The position numbers and the translations under genes are program-made. DNA of 64,000 bases from Bryobacterales bacterium (GTDB lineage: Bacteria; Acidobacteriota; Terriglobia; Bryobacterales; UBA6623), in NCBI GenBank assembly GCA_028819255.1, contig JAPPMB010000015.1:62001-126000 (forward strand), in the 5' to 3' direction. Each line of letters starts with the position of its first letter. Positions within the stretch are counted from its first letter, which is position 1. Below, piece after piece: positions 29,901 to 37,639 of the stretch. The notes under the pieces are model-generated. The model did not search any database. It was not told where the DNA came from and worked only from the letters and a program-made list of their open reading frames with translations.

Positions 29901-31783
29901 CGCTTGCCCATTTCCGATTGCGGATCCAGGTTGCCGAGCTCCGTCCTGGGAAGCAGGTCGTGGAAGAACTCGATGCGGTGCCCCAGGTCGTCGACCACCT
30001 TGATCTGGAGGTCGCCTGTCGCCACGATCTTCTCGGCCTTCTCCAGGACCCCATCGAGATACCGGTCCTCGCCGCTGTCGCGCCACGCCCGCTCAAGAAT
30101 CTCCGCTGCGAACTTGAAGACCACGTTCGGGCCGAAGTTCGATCCTTTTCCAGCCGCATTGATGCCGCCCGGATCGGCGGTCTGGAGAACGTAGTTCGCC
30201 GTTCGTCTCTGTTGGTAGGAATGGAGCCGCTTGGGCCTGAAGGTGCGCTCGTGCAGCACGACGTTGCGTCCCGCGACCCGGCTGCCCGCCGGCGCATCGC
30301 CCAAGTCGTTGGGGGCGAGCGACGTGTTGACCGCCGCATCGACGAGCTCGTTCGTCGGACGCAGGCTCTCGTACATCGTGTTGACAAGGCGGCGGTGGTT
30401 CTGGATGGTGCCTTCCGGGCGGTAGCCGTGGCGCATCGCGTCGGCGACACCCCACACGCCGCTCTGCGTGTGGCAGCTCATGCAGTTCTCGCCGAACAGG
30501 CTGGAGCCGTCTCGAACGCGCCTGTGCACGGCGATGTTGCGGGGACGGTGAATCAACCAGGCGTCGACCTCGGCAAGGTGGTAGTAGATGGACTGCTTCA
30601 GGGCCTGCTGCGGGGTCTCGAAGGGCGCGGGATCCACCAGGCGGACCTCCAGCTCGTACCCGGGCTGGTTCGCCTCGACCCGCAGATAGTATGTTCCGCC
30701 CGGCTGCAGCCGGCGCGTCACAAACGAGCGGAAGTTGTCGTCCTGCTGGTGGAGCCTCTCGTTCACGTCGCGTCCGTCGTAGTACGTGTAGACGGGCTGC
30801 GCCCCCGGAATGACCTCCGTGTCCGGATGGATGTACGGGACGGCGTTGTTGTTGCCGAAGTCCTCCCTCTTGGCCGCCTCGCGGGGCTTCAGCTCCTCGG
30901 GCGTCGGGACGCCAGGCTTGTACACGCGGATTCGGGCGCTGACCACCGGATCAGGCAGCTGCAGGTTGGCTGTCAGAAGCTTGACGCGGTCACCTCTGAA
31001 CTCAAGGCGATACCAGTCGTCCGGGGAGCTGCCCGAGGCGGCGTTGTCGAAGTACTCCAGCTCGTCCGCCCCTCCCACGACACGCAGGACCTGGTCGGCA
31101 TTGCCGGCCTCGAAGGGAAGGATCACGGCATGCTCGGGCGCGTTGTTGGGTTCGGCCTCAAGAACAATGTCCGCGCCGGCCGTGGACGGGACAGGCCCGA
31201 CATCGACCCAGAGATCGGCTCCGTCGGCTGAGGGCGTGCGGGCAGGGGCCGCAGTCGCCAGCGGAGCCAGCCCCGTATCCCGGTGGTACTGCGGCTTCAT
31301 TGGCTCGCGGCTGACCACGGTCTCGAGGTCGAGTTCATAGCGGCCGCTCACAGGAGCCTTGTAGAGCAGAAACACATCGGGGTCGAGCGCGTGGAGAACC
31401 TTCGTCCAGCCGTTTTCGATGCCGACGACCAGGTCCCCGCGCTCGCCGGCGAAGGCCGAATCAGACCTCGGCGGCCCGGACCAGCGCGCCTCGATTCGGG
31501 CGTTCTCCGGAAGTTGCTCCGGGGCCTCGATCCCGACCTGGATCTGGACCGTCTGGCCCGCATCAAGTTCCCAGGCGTTGGACCAGGCTCCGTCGAGCGT
31601 CACAGTTTCCGCCGAGCCGATGCCCGCGACCAACCAGCAGGGGACGGAGAGAAGGGCGGCCCAGAGTGCGAGGCGACGGTCTGGTCCGGCGCTCTTTGCC
31701 CCGTTCATGTCGAGGGGGGCGTCGGCTGTTGGCGCCTGGGCGGGGGACGGAGGGAACGCGGGATGAAGGTTCCGGATCGACAT
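26939..31783 (-). CDS. Giant exported multidomain di-haem protein with terpenoid-cyclase-like toroid and HEAT-like repeats
   Basis: 1614-aa ORF; N-terminal hydrophobic segment; two CxxCH motifs (GENCMSCHTQ, NRACISCHGV); LLALQQDDGSWGFDLG and AVEWLLENQFEYGLW toroid-like repeats; HEAT-like region (VPQVRYFGYLGIGGALAPAGIPALVAGLSDPVKACREVSFWSMRQL). Confidence 0.9.
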   Translation of the reverse strand: MSIRNLHPAFPPSPAQAPTADAPLDMNGAKSAGPDRRLALWAALLSVPCWLVAGIGSAETVTLDGAWSNAWELDAGQTVQIQVGIEAPEQLPENARIEARWSGPPRSDSAFAGERGDLVVGIENGWTKVLHALDPDVFLLYKAPVSGRYELDLETVVSREPMKPQYHRDTGLAPLATAAPARTPSADGADLWVDVGPVPSTAGADIVLEAEPNNAPEHAVILPFEAGNADQVLRVVGGADELEYFDNAASGSSPDDWYRLEFRGDRVKLLTANLQLPDPVVSARIRVYKPGVPTPEELKPREAAKREDFGNNNAVPYIHPDTEVIPGAQPVYTYYDGRDVNERLHQQDDNFRSFVTRRLQPGGTYYLRVEANQPGYELEVRLVDPAPFETPQQALKQSIYYHLAEVDAWLIHRPRNIAVHRRVRDGSSLFGENCMSCHTQSGVWGVADAMRHGYRPEGTIQNHRRLVNTMYESLRPTNELVDAAVNTSLAPNDLGDAPAGSRVAGRNVVLHERTFRPKRLHSYQQRRTANYVLQTADPGGINAAGKGSNFGPNVVFKFAAEILERAWRDSGEDRYLDGVLEKAEKIVATGDLQIKVVDDLGHRIEFFHDLLPRTELGNLDPQSEMGKRYAELLPKFERQVDRDLQRLLALQQDDGSWGFDLGVHDESRDIWNRIAEEGDAAPTAVSLIALRAAGFGTDSPPVGRAVEWLLENQFEYGLWNRSAQTGFVTNAYVIRALSRLFPGDAEPFERSDFEPRPDEMPIERISRARALQSTGRDDFVDLMIGATEDEVPQVRYFGYLGIGGALAPAGIPALVAGLSDPVKACREVSFWSMRQLLLDDQGWPALFAAYRAGDARARQSILQALVMRVDLTGPRSRVNRNELADILQQAMHDPFPGVRAYAFKAAWHWWVWNPPLRQRISKAWVEALLRNESNTHVENALRYSTASMLIVNGQIANQTGTGNRPQQYRELEDLYRMLSSARRDAGDQRKLLEQRLVAVAATHFQERGGDGGPGQLGYSTPGATELLGDILLSVYRDREDEGRTPWRSIALQGAANVNYPPLQRHLLALLGSDDLDQVAAAAKALSNPSALRLPGELGTIQPLLAKLDEFLRANRQDDAEALVRFLSRVRWVFPEEDAETERQFFELLVPRPEPRPIASAPFALGRPAPATAGGPPIDRERAVLLGKILGANPTLHRRAAFDHVGGDALFWLPSTEWMLRYQEGGPTIEEAVEGATEAEDLKVLELTGGRTTEQLVPDGLTSRNTILWWREGLPGHRLTLELEAPEAGRYEVIAAFLHDREMGIVQPSLNGEAFGDPLDFYLPDLTAPGPVSLGVHPFEKGSNRFTFVMTGANPDAEKNYIIGLDYVKLEPGETAGSLFTKDDLGIDVIDPIVAAKDRLIAMFTSWFSEDTPEDVRKQAIALANKTALRRNPEVLKALAAWFEREPSPVYRTRIENILNSDDKIYGKRLRELIRQDASVQQSGDIRPLGDSDEWIADVIHFRDYVFAEMSRIDSKDNRACISCHGVPGRVPTLYIEPPDAAGYIPPDALLGNYRRMQQRVDLHDVEKSKFLQKPLNIQSGEEDGHQGGVRYEADAPGYQVIRNWVFGQTELQRQ

Positions 31784-32072
31784 GGCTTCTTGCTGTCAGC
31801 AAGGCACCGATCCCGGCTGGCCGACGGCGGCGAATCGCGCAGCCGGATCGGAAACCCGCGACTGCGGCCGGGGGCCCCGGGATGGACCGCTTTCGTTGTC
31901 CATTATATGTGGGAGGCCGATCGACAAGGCCCGTCCCACCTCTCATCCCCGTCGCTTTCCACGGCGCGCGTCGTGCGCAAACCGCACAGGACCTCCGGCG
32001 ACAGCAGAGGGCGGAGGGCCTGTCGGGACAGCCCCGGGTAGGCAGTGTCCGGCCTCACGGGGCCGCCTCGGC

Positions 32073-33047
32073 TCATGTCCGCAGCTTGGCCGCGATGTCG
32101 GCCGCGATCTGACCACCGTGAAAGCGACCGTTCTCAATGAAGATCTCGTTCGTGTGCATGCCCGCGACGATCACTCCTGCGAGGTAGACGCCCGGGCGGT
32201 CGCTCTCGAGCGTGTCCGGGTTCGTCCTAGGCTTCCGGGTGACCTCGTCGAAGACGATGCCGAGCGCCGCCAGAAACTCGATGTCCGGCTGGTATCCCGT
32301 CATTGCGAGCACAAAATCGTTGCGAATGGAGACCGGGCCATCAGGGGTGGCCAGATGCAATGCTTCCGGCTCGATTCTTGTGACGCGAGTCCCCAGGAAG
32401 GCGCGAATCTCACTATTCTTGATCCGGTTAGTGATGTCCGGCATGATCCAGTACTTGATCTTCGGGCTCAGTTCCGGGCGCCTGTGAATCAGCGTGACCC
32501 GCGCTCCTGACCGGAAGCACTCCAGGGCGCAGATGGCCGCGGAATTCTGCCCGCCGATCACAGCGAGGTCGCAATCGTAGAACGGGTGGGCCTCCCGATA
32601 GTAGTGGTGGACCTTGTCGAGATCCTCCCCCGGAACACCCATCGTGACCGGGATGTCGTAGAAGCCTGTGGCGAGCACAACCTTCTTCGCTCGGTAGCGG
32701 CGCGGTCTCCCGGTCCGGTCCGTGGTGGACACGACGAACGCGCCGTCGCCGCCGGCGACGCTGCCAACGTGCTCGTACTGACGGATGTTCAGGCGATAGT
32801 GGCTCGCCACCCGACGGTAGTACTTCAGGGCTTCGCCGCGCGTCGGCTTTTCCCGCACCGCCGTCATCGGGATGTCGCCGATCTCCAGCAGTTCGGGAGT
32901 TGTGAAGAACGTCAGGTTCGTCGGGTACCTGTACAGCGAGTTGACGACGCACCCCTTCTCGATCGTCGTTACGCTGAGACCGGCTCTCTGGACCTCAATG
33001 GCACAGGCCAAGCCTGTGGGGCCGGCACCCACCACGATGACATCCAC
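32073..33047 (-). CDS. ypdA: YpdA-like FAD-dependent (bacillithiol) disulfide reductase
   Basis: VDVIVVGAGPTGLACAIEVQRAGLSVTTIEKGCVVNSLYRYPTNLTFFTTPELLEIGDIPM; AVIGGQNSAAICALECFRSGARVTLIHRRPELSPKIKYWI. Start inferred (GTG at 33047 or TTG at 33074); the longer 799-aa ORF is mostly antisense to the FG-GAP gene. Confidence 0.85.
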   Translation of the reverse strand: MDVIVVGAGPTGLACAIEVQRAGLSVTTIEKGCVVNSLYRYPTNLTFFTTPELLEIGDIPMTAVREKPTRGEALKYYRRVASHYRLNIRQYEHVGSVAGGDGAFVVSTTDRTGRPRRYRAKKVVLATGFYDIPVTMGVPGEDLDKVHHYYREAHPFYDCDLAVIGGQNSAAICALECFRSGARVTLIHRRPELSPKIKYWIMPDITNRIKNSEIRAFLGTRVTRIEPEALHLATPDGPVSIRNDFVLAMTGYQPDIEFLAALGIVFDEVTRKPRTNPDTLESDRPGVYLAGVIVAGMHTNEIFIENGRFHGGQIAADIAAKLRT

Positions 33048-33179
33048 TGATTCGTCAAGATCGCCGGGACGCAACTCCCAGTATAGGAAGAGGCTCTCCG
33101 CTCGAGAGCCAGGGCGGAAACGGCCAGGTGGGACACTATGCGTGGGTCGCCAGTCGACCGCCGCGGGAGGATCAAACCT

Positions 33180-34334
33180 ATGAGATTTCCAATCACACTG
33201 ATGTTGGCCGGTTCGCTGCTGGCACAGGAGGCGATCTGCCAGGGCGCCGACTGGAAGCGCCATGTGGTCGCCACCGGCTTTGTCTGCCAGACCGCCGTGG
33301 CTGCGGACTTCACAGGAGACGGCAAGCCCGACGTGATCGCCGATGCCCACGGCGAGACTCACCTGTATGTCGCCCCAGACTGGGACAAGGTGGTCATCGA
33401 CGGAAAGTGGCCGTTCCGCCCGGGAGAGCGCAACACGATCCACAGCGAAGTGATGGATGTGGATGGCGACGGCGATCCGGATTACGTGGGTGCGGTCTAC
33501 TCGCCGGGCCCGGTGTTCTGGCTCGAGCGGCCGGACGACCCACTCAGGGACCGCTGGACGATGCGGATCGTCGACAGCGAGGTGAACGGAACCCATGGAC
33601 TGGTCAAGGGGGACATCGACGGGGACGGAAGGACGGATCTGGCAGGGAACAGCGCCCAGCCCAAGGATCCCTATCCCAACTCCCTGGTCTGGTGGCGCGT
33701 GCCGGACAAGCCGCGATCGGCCGAGGAATGGATTCGATACGTGTTCGCCGACCAGGACGCACCCGGCTTGAGCCACTACCTCGGCGTCGGAGACCTCGAC
33801 GGGGACGGAAAGCAGGATGTGGTCTCCGCCGGCAAGGACGCCGTGACCGGGGGAGGGAATTGGTTCGCCTGGTGGAAGCAGCCTGCGGACGGGTCGACTC
33901 CCTGGCTCAAGAGGACTCTTGCGGTGAATGAGACGGGCGCAACGAACGCTCTGCCGGCTGACCTGAACGGCGACGGCAAGATGGACATCTTCGCCACGCG
34001 GGGACACGGCAAGGGCGTCCTCTGGTTCGAAGGCCCTCACTTCGCTCTGCATGAGATCGACCCGAGTCTGGAGGGTCCCCACGACTTGGACATCGGAGAC
34101 ATCGACGGTGACGGAGACACAGACGGCGTCACGTGCGGCAAGGACAGCTATGTCGTTGCATGGTACGAGAACGACGGTCGTGGCAGCTTCAGCAAGCACG
34201 TAATCCACGACGACCAGGCGGCCTACGACATCCGTTTGGTCGACATGGATGTTGACGGAGATCCGGATGTGCTGGTCGCCGGCCAGAATTCCCGGAACGT
34301 CGTTTGGTTTGAGAACCCGCTGGGGACTCCCTGA
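33180..34334 (+). CDS. Secreted FG-GAP/VCBS-repeat beta-propeller protein
   Basis: Signal MRFPITLMLAGSLLAQEAICQ; repeated DxDGDGxxD-type motifs (DVDGDGDPDYVG, DIDGDGRTDLAG, DLDGDGKQDVVS, DLNGDGKMDIFA, DIDGDGDTDGVT, DVDGDPDVLV). Confidence 0.9.
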   Translation: MRFPITLMLAGSLLAQEAICQGADWKRHVVATGFVCQTAVAADFTGDGKPDVIADAHGETHLYVAPDWDKVVIDGKWPFRPGERNTIHSEVMDVDGDGDPDYVGAVYSPGPVFWLERPDDPLRDRWTMRIVDSEVNGTHGLVKGDIDGDGRTDLAGNSAQPKDPYPNSLVWWRVPDKPRSAEEWIRYVFADQDAPGLSHYLGVGDLDGDGKQDVVSAGKDAVTGGGNWFAWWKQPADGSTPWLKRTLAVNETGATNALPADLNGDGKMDIFATRGHGKGVLWFEGPHFALHEIDPSLEGPHDLDIGDIDGDGDTDGVTCGKDSYVVAWYENDGRGSFSKHVIHDDQAAYDIRLVDMDVDGDPDVLVAGQNSRNVVWFENPLGTP

Positions 34335-34723
34335 ATGTTCGATGGCATGCGGGGAACCTTGCTTGGCCACATCGGACTGACCGCACCGCTTCGGAACGAA
34401 AGCGGGCCTTGGTTCTGAAACCGCACGATCGGACGAACGCCGGGAGTTCGACGCCGCATTTCCAGAGGTCACCGAGTGCAGGCAAGACGCGATGGCGATG
34501 CAAGTGGGGATGGGGCTGACGGCCGCCGGATCAGGGCGGCCACCGTTCTGTCGCTTCCTCCTCGATCAGCCCATTCAGCTCAAACCTGACGCCCCGAACG
34601 CTGAGATCCCTAGGGCCACGACGGGGTCAACGAGATGGTGAGGACACGTAGGCCCCAGTTCGCGGGGGTCGACGATTCCCGAACCAGGTCCCGACAGGGA
34701 AGGAGCATCGATCCGGTGTCACC

Positions 34724-35190
34724 CTACGATTCGGCTTGGTCCGGGAGCAGCTGCGTGGCCAAAGCGTTGATCCTGGCTGCGATTCCGCACCGGACAAGCT
34801 CTGCGGGGATCTCCTTCGAGACCTTGACCTGCCCGCTATTCGGAAAGAGGTCGCGAATCTCTCCCGCTGTGGACTCGGCTTCTGAGCACAGGTCTGCAAG
34901 TCTCTCGTGACGGTCATCCTTCGGTTCAAACCGCGGGATGGGAACCCTGCGCCAGGGGTAAAGTTCGAAATCGCGTCCGCAGTCCCTCGACTCACGAAAA
35001 GCCCGATCCAAGCAAGGTGCGTTCAACAGTGTTATTGGATAGCCAGCTTCCTGCTCGCTGCTTGCAACATGCCAGTATAAGCCGTTGTCCACAACGCCAG
35101 ACCTAGGAACATTTCGCGCTGCCCTCATAATGTCACCGGCTTTCGGATACAGAACCATTAGTTTTTTAGGACTGGATAGGCGGCCTGAAT
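34724..35190 (-). pseudogene. C-terminal remnant of a type II N6-adenine DNA methyltransferase
   Basis: Frame reads ..ILWSIYFHSGRLSSPKKLMVLYPKAGDIMRAARNVPRSGVVDNGLYWHVASSEQEAGYPITLLNAPCLDRAFRESRDCGRDFELYPWRRVPIPRFEPKDDRHERLADLC; no catalytic NPPY/NPPF region in frame upstream. Confidence 0.55.
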
Positions 35191-35199
35191 GGAAATAGA

Positions 35200-37119
35200 T
35201 TGACCATAAGATTCGTATGCCTGCAGCCGGGCGTGCCCTGCGAAGTAATTATCCCGCTCGAGAGCTACATCTCTGGACGTCAAAGCGTCGACTGGCGGGC
35301 GCGTCGGCTGCTATGGCTGGAGATTCATGGCCGGCTTCGCCCGGACGTCTCGACCGACGCAGCTCGGTCGGAGTTGCAGGTCCTGTGGCCGGGGATTCTC
35401 GAGAGGTCGATTCCGCTGGACGCGAGAGGCGATCGCGAGACGCGGTTCCGATCCCAGACCATCGGGATCCAATCGGCGGCGCGAGGTTCGTCTCGCTATC
35501 AGGGCACCTTTGCGAACCCGCTGTTCGTGCTCGCAATGAGCGTCTGTCTCTTGCTGCTGATCATCTCGTTCAACATCGCCAGTTTGATCCTTGCTCACGC
35601 CGCGTCAATGCGGCGCGAGACAGCACTTCGGATAGCCATAGGTGCCGGGCGCGCCCGGATTCTCCGAATTTCGGCCTTCGAGGGCCTGCTCGTGGTTGCG
35701 GCCGGCGCCACGCTCGGTTTCGGCCTTTCGCTGACCGCCAGCCGTGCGTTACTGGCGTTTTGGGATAGTGGGCCAGGCCGAATCGCTCTCGATCTCCGAA
35801 CCGATTTGCGTCTGTTCGCATTCATAGTGTCCGCGGCACTGCTGTCCGCGTTGGCCGCCGGATTGGTGCCAGCGCTACGAGCCGCCTCGACCGCGCCAGA
35901 TCCTCGGATCCGTGCAGCGGACGATCGCTCGGCCGGAGGTCGGTCTCGCGTCGGAGCGGTTCTATTGAGCGCCCAGATCGCTTTCTCGCTTTGCTCATTG
36001 AGCGTCGCGGTGCTTCTTGGCCGAACGCTTTCCAATCTCCGCGATCAACCGCGAGATTTCGCCCGGGAAGGAGTAGTGACGTTTTCTCTGGCACCAGTCG
36101 CGGATAGCTACGGCGATCGGGATCTGAACGCGTATTACCAGCAGCTTCTGGCGGAAATCGAGGCGATCCCCGGTGTTGTGGCGGCGGCGCTTGCCAGCGA
36201 CCCACCGATGGGGGTATGGCCGACACCGTCCGAAGTGGGGGCGGCCTCGCCGAACGCCGCTGAGGGCGTGACGGCCACGTCTGGGTGCGTCTCGCCCGGG
36301 TTGTTCCCGGTGCTCAGAACCCCGTTGCTGGCCGGGAGGCTTTTCGAAGCCAGTGACCGGACTGGCTCCGAAGGGGCTGCGATCGTCAACCGAGCGCTTG
36401 CCAGGGATCTGTTCGGGGGAGCTTCTGCGCTCGGCCAGCGGATCGGGTTCGGTTTGGAACCAGGTGTACACGACCGACGGGTGGTCGGCGTGATCCAAGA
36501 CCGCGGCTATCGGGGGCTTAGACGGTCCGACGTACCGGCTGTCTACGTCCCGTGCGATCAGCGCGGACTGACTTGGGCGGAAGGCTTCCTGACCCTCGTC
36601 GTGAGAGCCGAAGGACTGGACAGCGACATGGTCGCGCCAGTCTCGCAGCGGATCGAAGCCTTGGGGGTCGAGGTTCCGGTTGGGATCACAAGGCTGCGCA
36701 TGCGCGCCGAGCGGGCGCGTGTGCGCGAGAGGGCGCTTGCGACGGTCTCCACGGCGATTGCCGTGATCGCCTTGGTCCTTGCCGGAATCGGAATGTTCTC
36801 GCTCGCAGCTCATACAGTCCGCAACGAGAGGCGGTCCATCGGAGTCCGGATGGCTGTCGGAGCAGACCGGAGGAGAATACTCGCCTGGGTACTGGAGCGA
36901 ACGGTCCGGGTAGCCGTAGCTGGCATAGCCGTGGGATTGCCGCTTTCCATCCTTGCCGGCAGATTCTTGGAGTCCATGCTCTTCGGAGTCTCGTCTGTGG
37001 ACCCGTGGACCCTTGCCGGAGCCGGAACGGCGTTGGGCGCTATCTCGGCGCTGGCCGCCCTGGCCGGCGCGCTCCAGGCCTCTTTCGTGCAGCCCATGAC
37101 CGTCGTGCGGGAAGACTAG
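35200..37119 (+). CDS. ADOP-type MacB/FtsX-like permease, 5'-truncated
   Basis: Two FtsX-like domains (CLLLLIISFNIASLILAHAASMRRETALRIAIGAGRARI; LVLAGIGMFSLAAHTVRNERRSIGVRMAVGADRRRILAWVLE); lacks the N-terminal FTVPSALTIALGIGATTAVFS-type TM present in the next gene. Confidence 0.8.
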   Translation: MTIRFVCLQPGVPCEVIIPLESYISGRQSVDWRARRLLWLEIHGRLRPDVSTDAARSELQVLWPGILERSIPLDARGDRETRFRSQTIGIQSAARGSSRYQGTFANPLFVLAMSVCLLLLIISFNIASLILAHAASMRRETALRIAIGAGRARILRISAFEGLLVVAAGATLGFGLSLTASRALLAFWDSGPGRIALDLRTDLRLFAFIVSAALLSALAAGLVPALRAASTAPDPRIRAADDRSAGGRSRVGAVLLSAQIAFSLCSLSVAVLLGRTLSNLRDQPRDFAREGVVTFSLAPVADSYGDRDLNAYYQQLLAEIEAIPGVVAAALASDPPMGVWPTPSEVGAASPNAAEGVTATSGCVSPGLFPVLRTPLLAGRLFEASDRTGSEGAAIVNRALARDLFGGASALGQRIGFGLEPGVHDRRVVGVIQDRGYRGLRRSDVPAVYVPCDQRGLTWAEGFLTLVVRAEGLDSDMVAPVSQRIEALGVEVPVGITRLRMRAERARVRERALATVSTAIAVIALVLAGIGMFSLAAHTVRNERRSIGVRMAVGADRRRILAWVLERTVRVAVAGIAVGLPLSILAGRFLESMLFGVSSVDPWTLAGAGTALGAISALAALAGALQASFVQPMTVVRED

Positions 37120-37639
37120 CTACGGGGGACTTCTCCAGCGTCGGACGCGACGTATTGCGCCAACGATTAGGGCTCCAAACCCACGAGCTAGGGCGGCGAG
37201 TCGCGCCCGATGGACGTCGCTGAAGGAGCTTCCCTACGGCGCGGCGAGGATCACTGGTGGACGGCCTGCTCCGGGCCCCGCTGGCGGGACGTAGGGAAGA
37301 GCGCCGGGCTAGACAATTGCGGACCAAGCAGAACCTTCCGGGCAACCGCTCATCGACTGAGAGAGGCCGTTTGGCGGTGTCGATGTCCCGCCTGTGAGAT
37401 CGCCACTGGGATGGCCGCGAGGCGCTGATAGCCTGAGGCCAACTAAGTCTCCCGATTTGTGGTGGTTGTGGTCCTATCGCTCAGCGAGAGCAGCCCGGAG
37501 AGTTTGAACAGGTGGTTCTGCTGGCGTTCCCGCATCTAGGTGAGTCGGCTTCCAGCGTCGAGCTGCGCGAGGGTCGCGAGAGGGCCTCGGAGCGAAGCGA
37601 TTGGCCCTCGATCGTGCGGCTGCGCTATTGGGGGAGGTG

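Noticed and set aside
29792-31231. 479-aa plus-strand ORF
   Set aside because: Antisense to the giant di-haem/HEAT protein.
33048-34472. N-terminal half of the 799-aa ORF 32073..34472
   Set aside because: Antisense to the FG-GAP protein; the recognisable YpdA domain starts near 33047.
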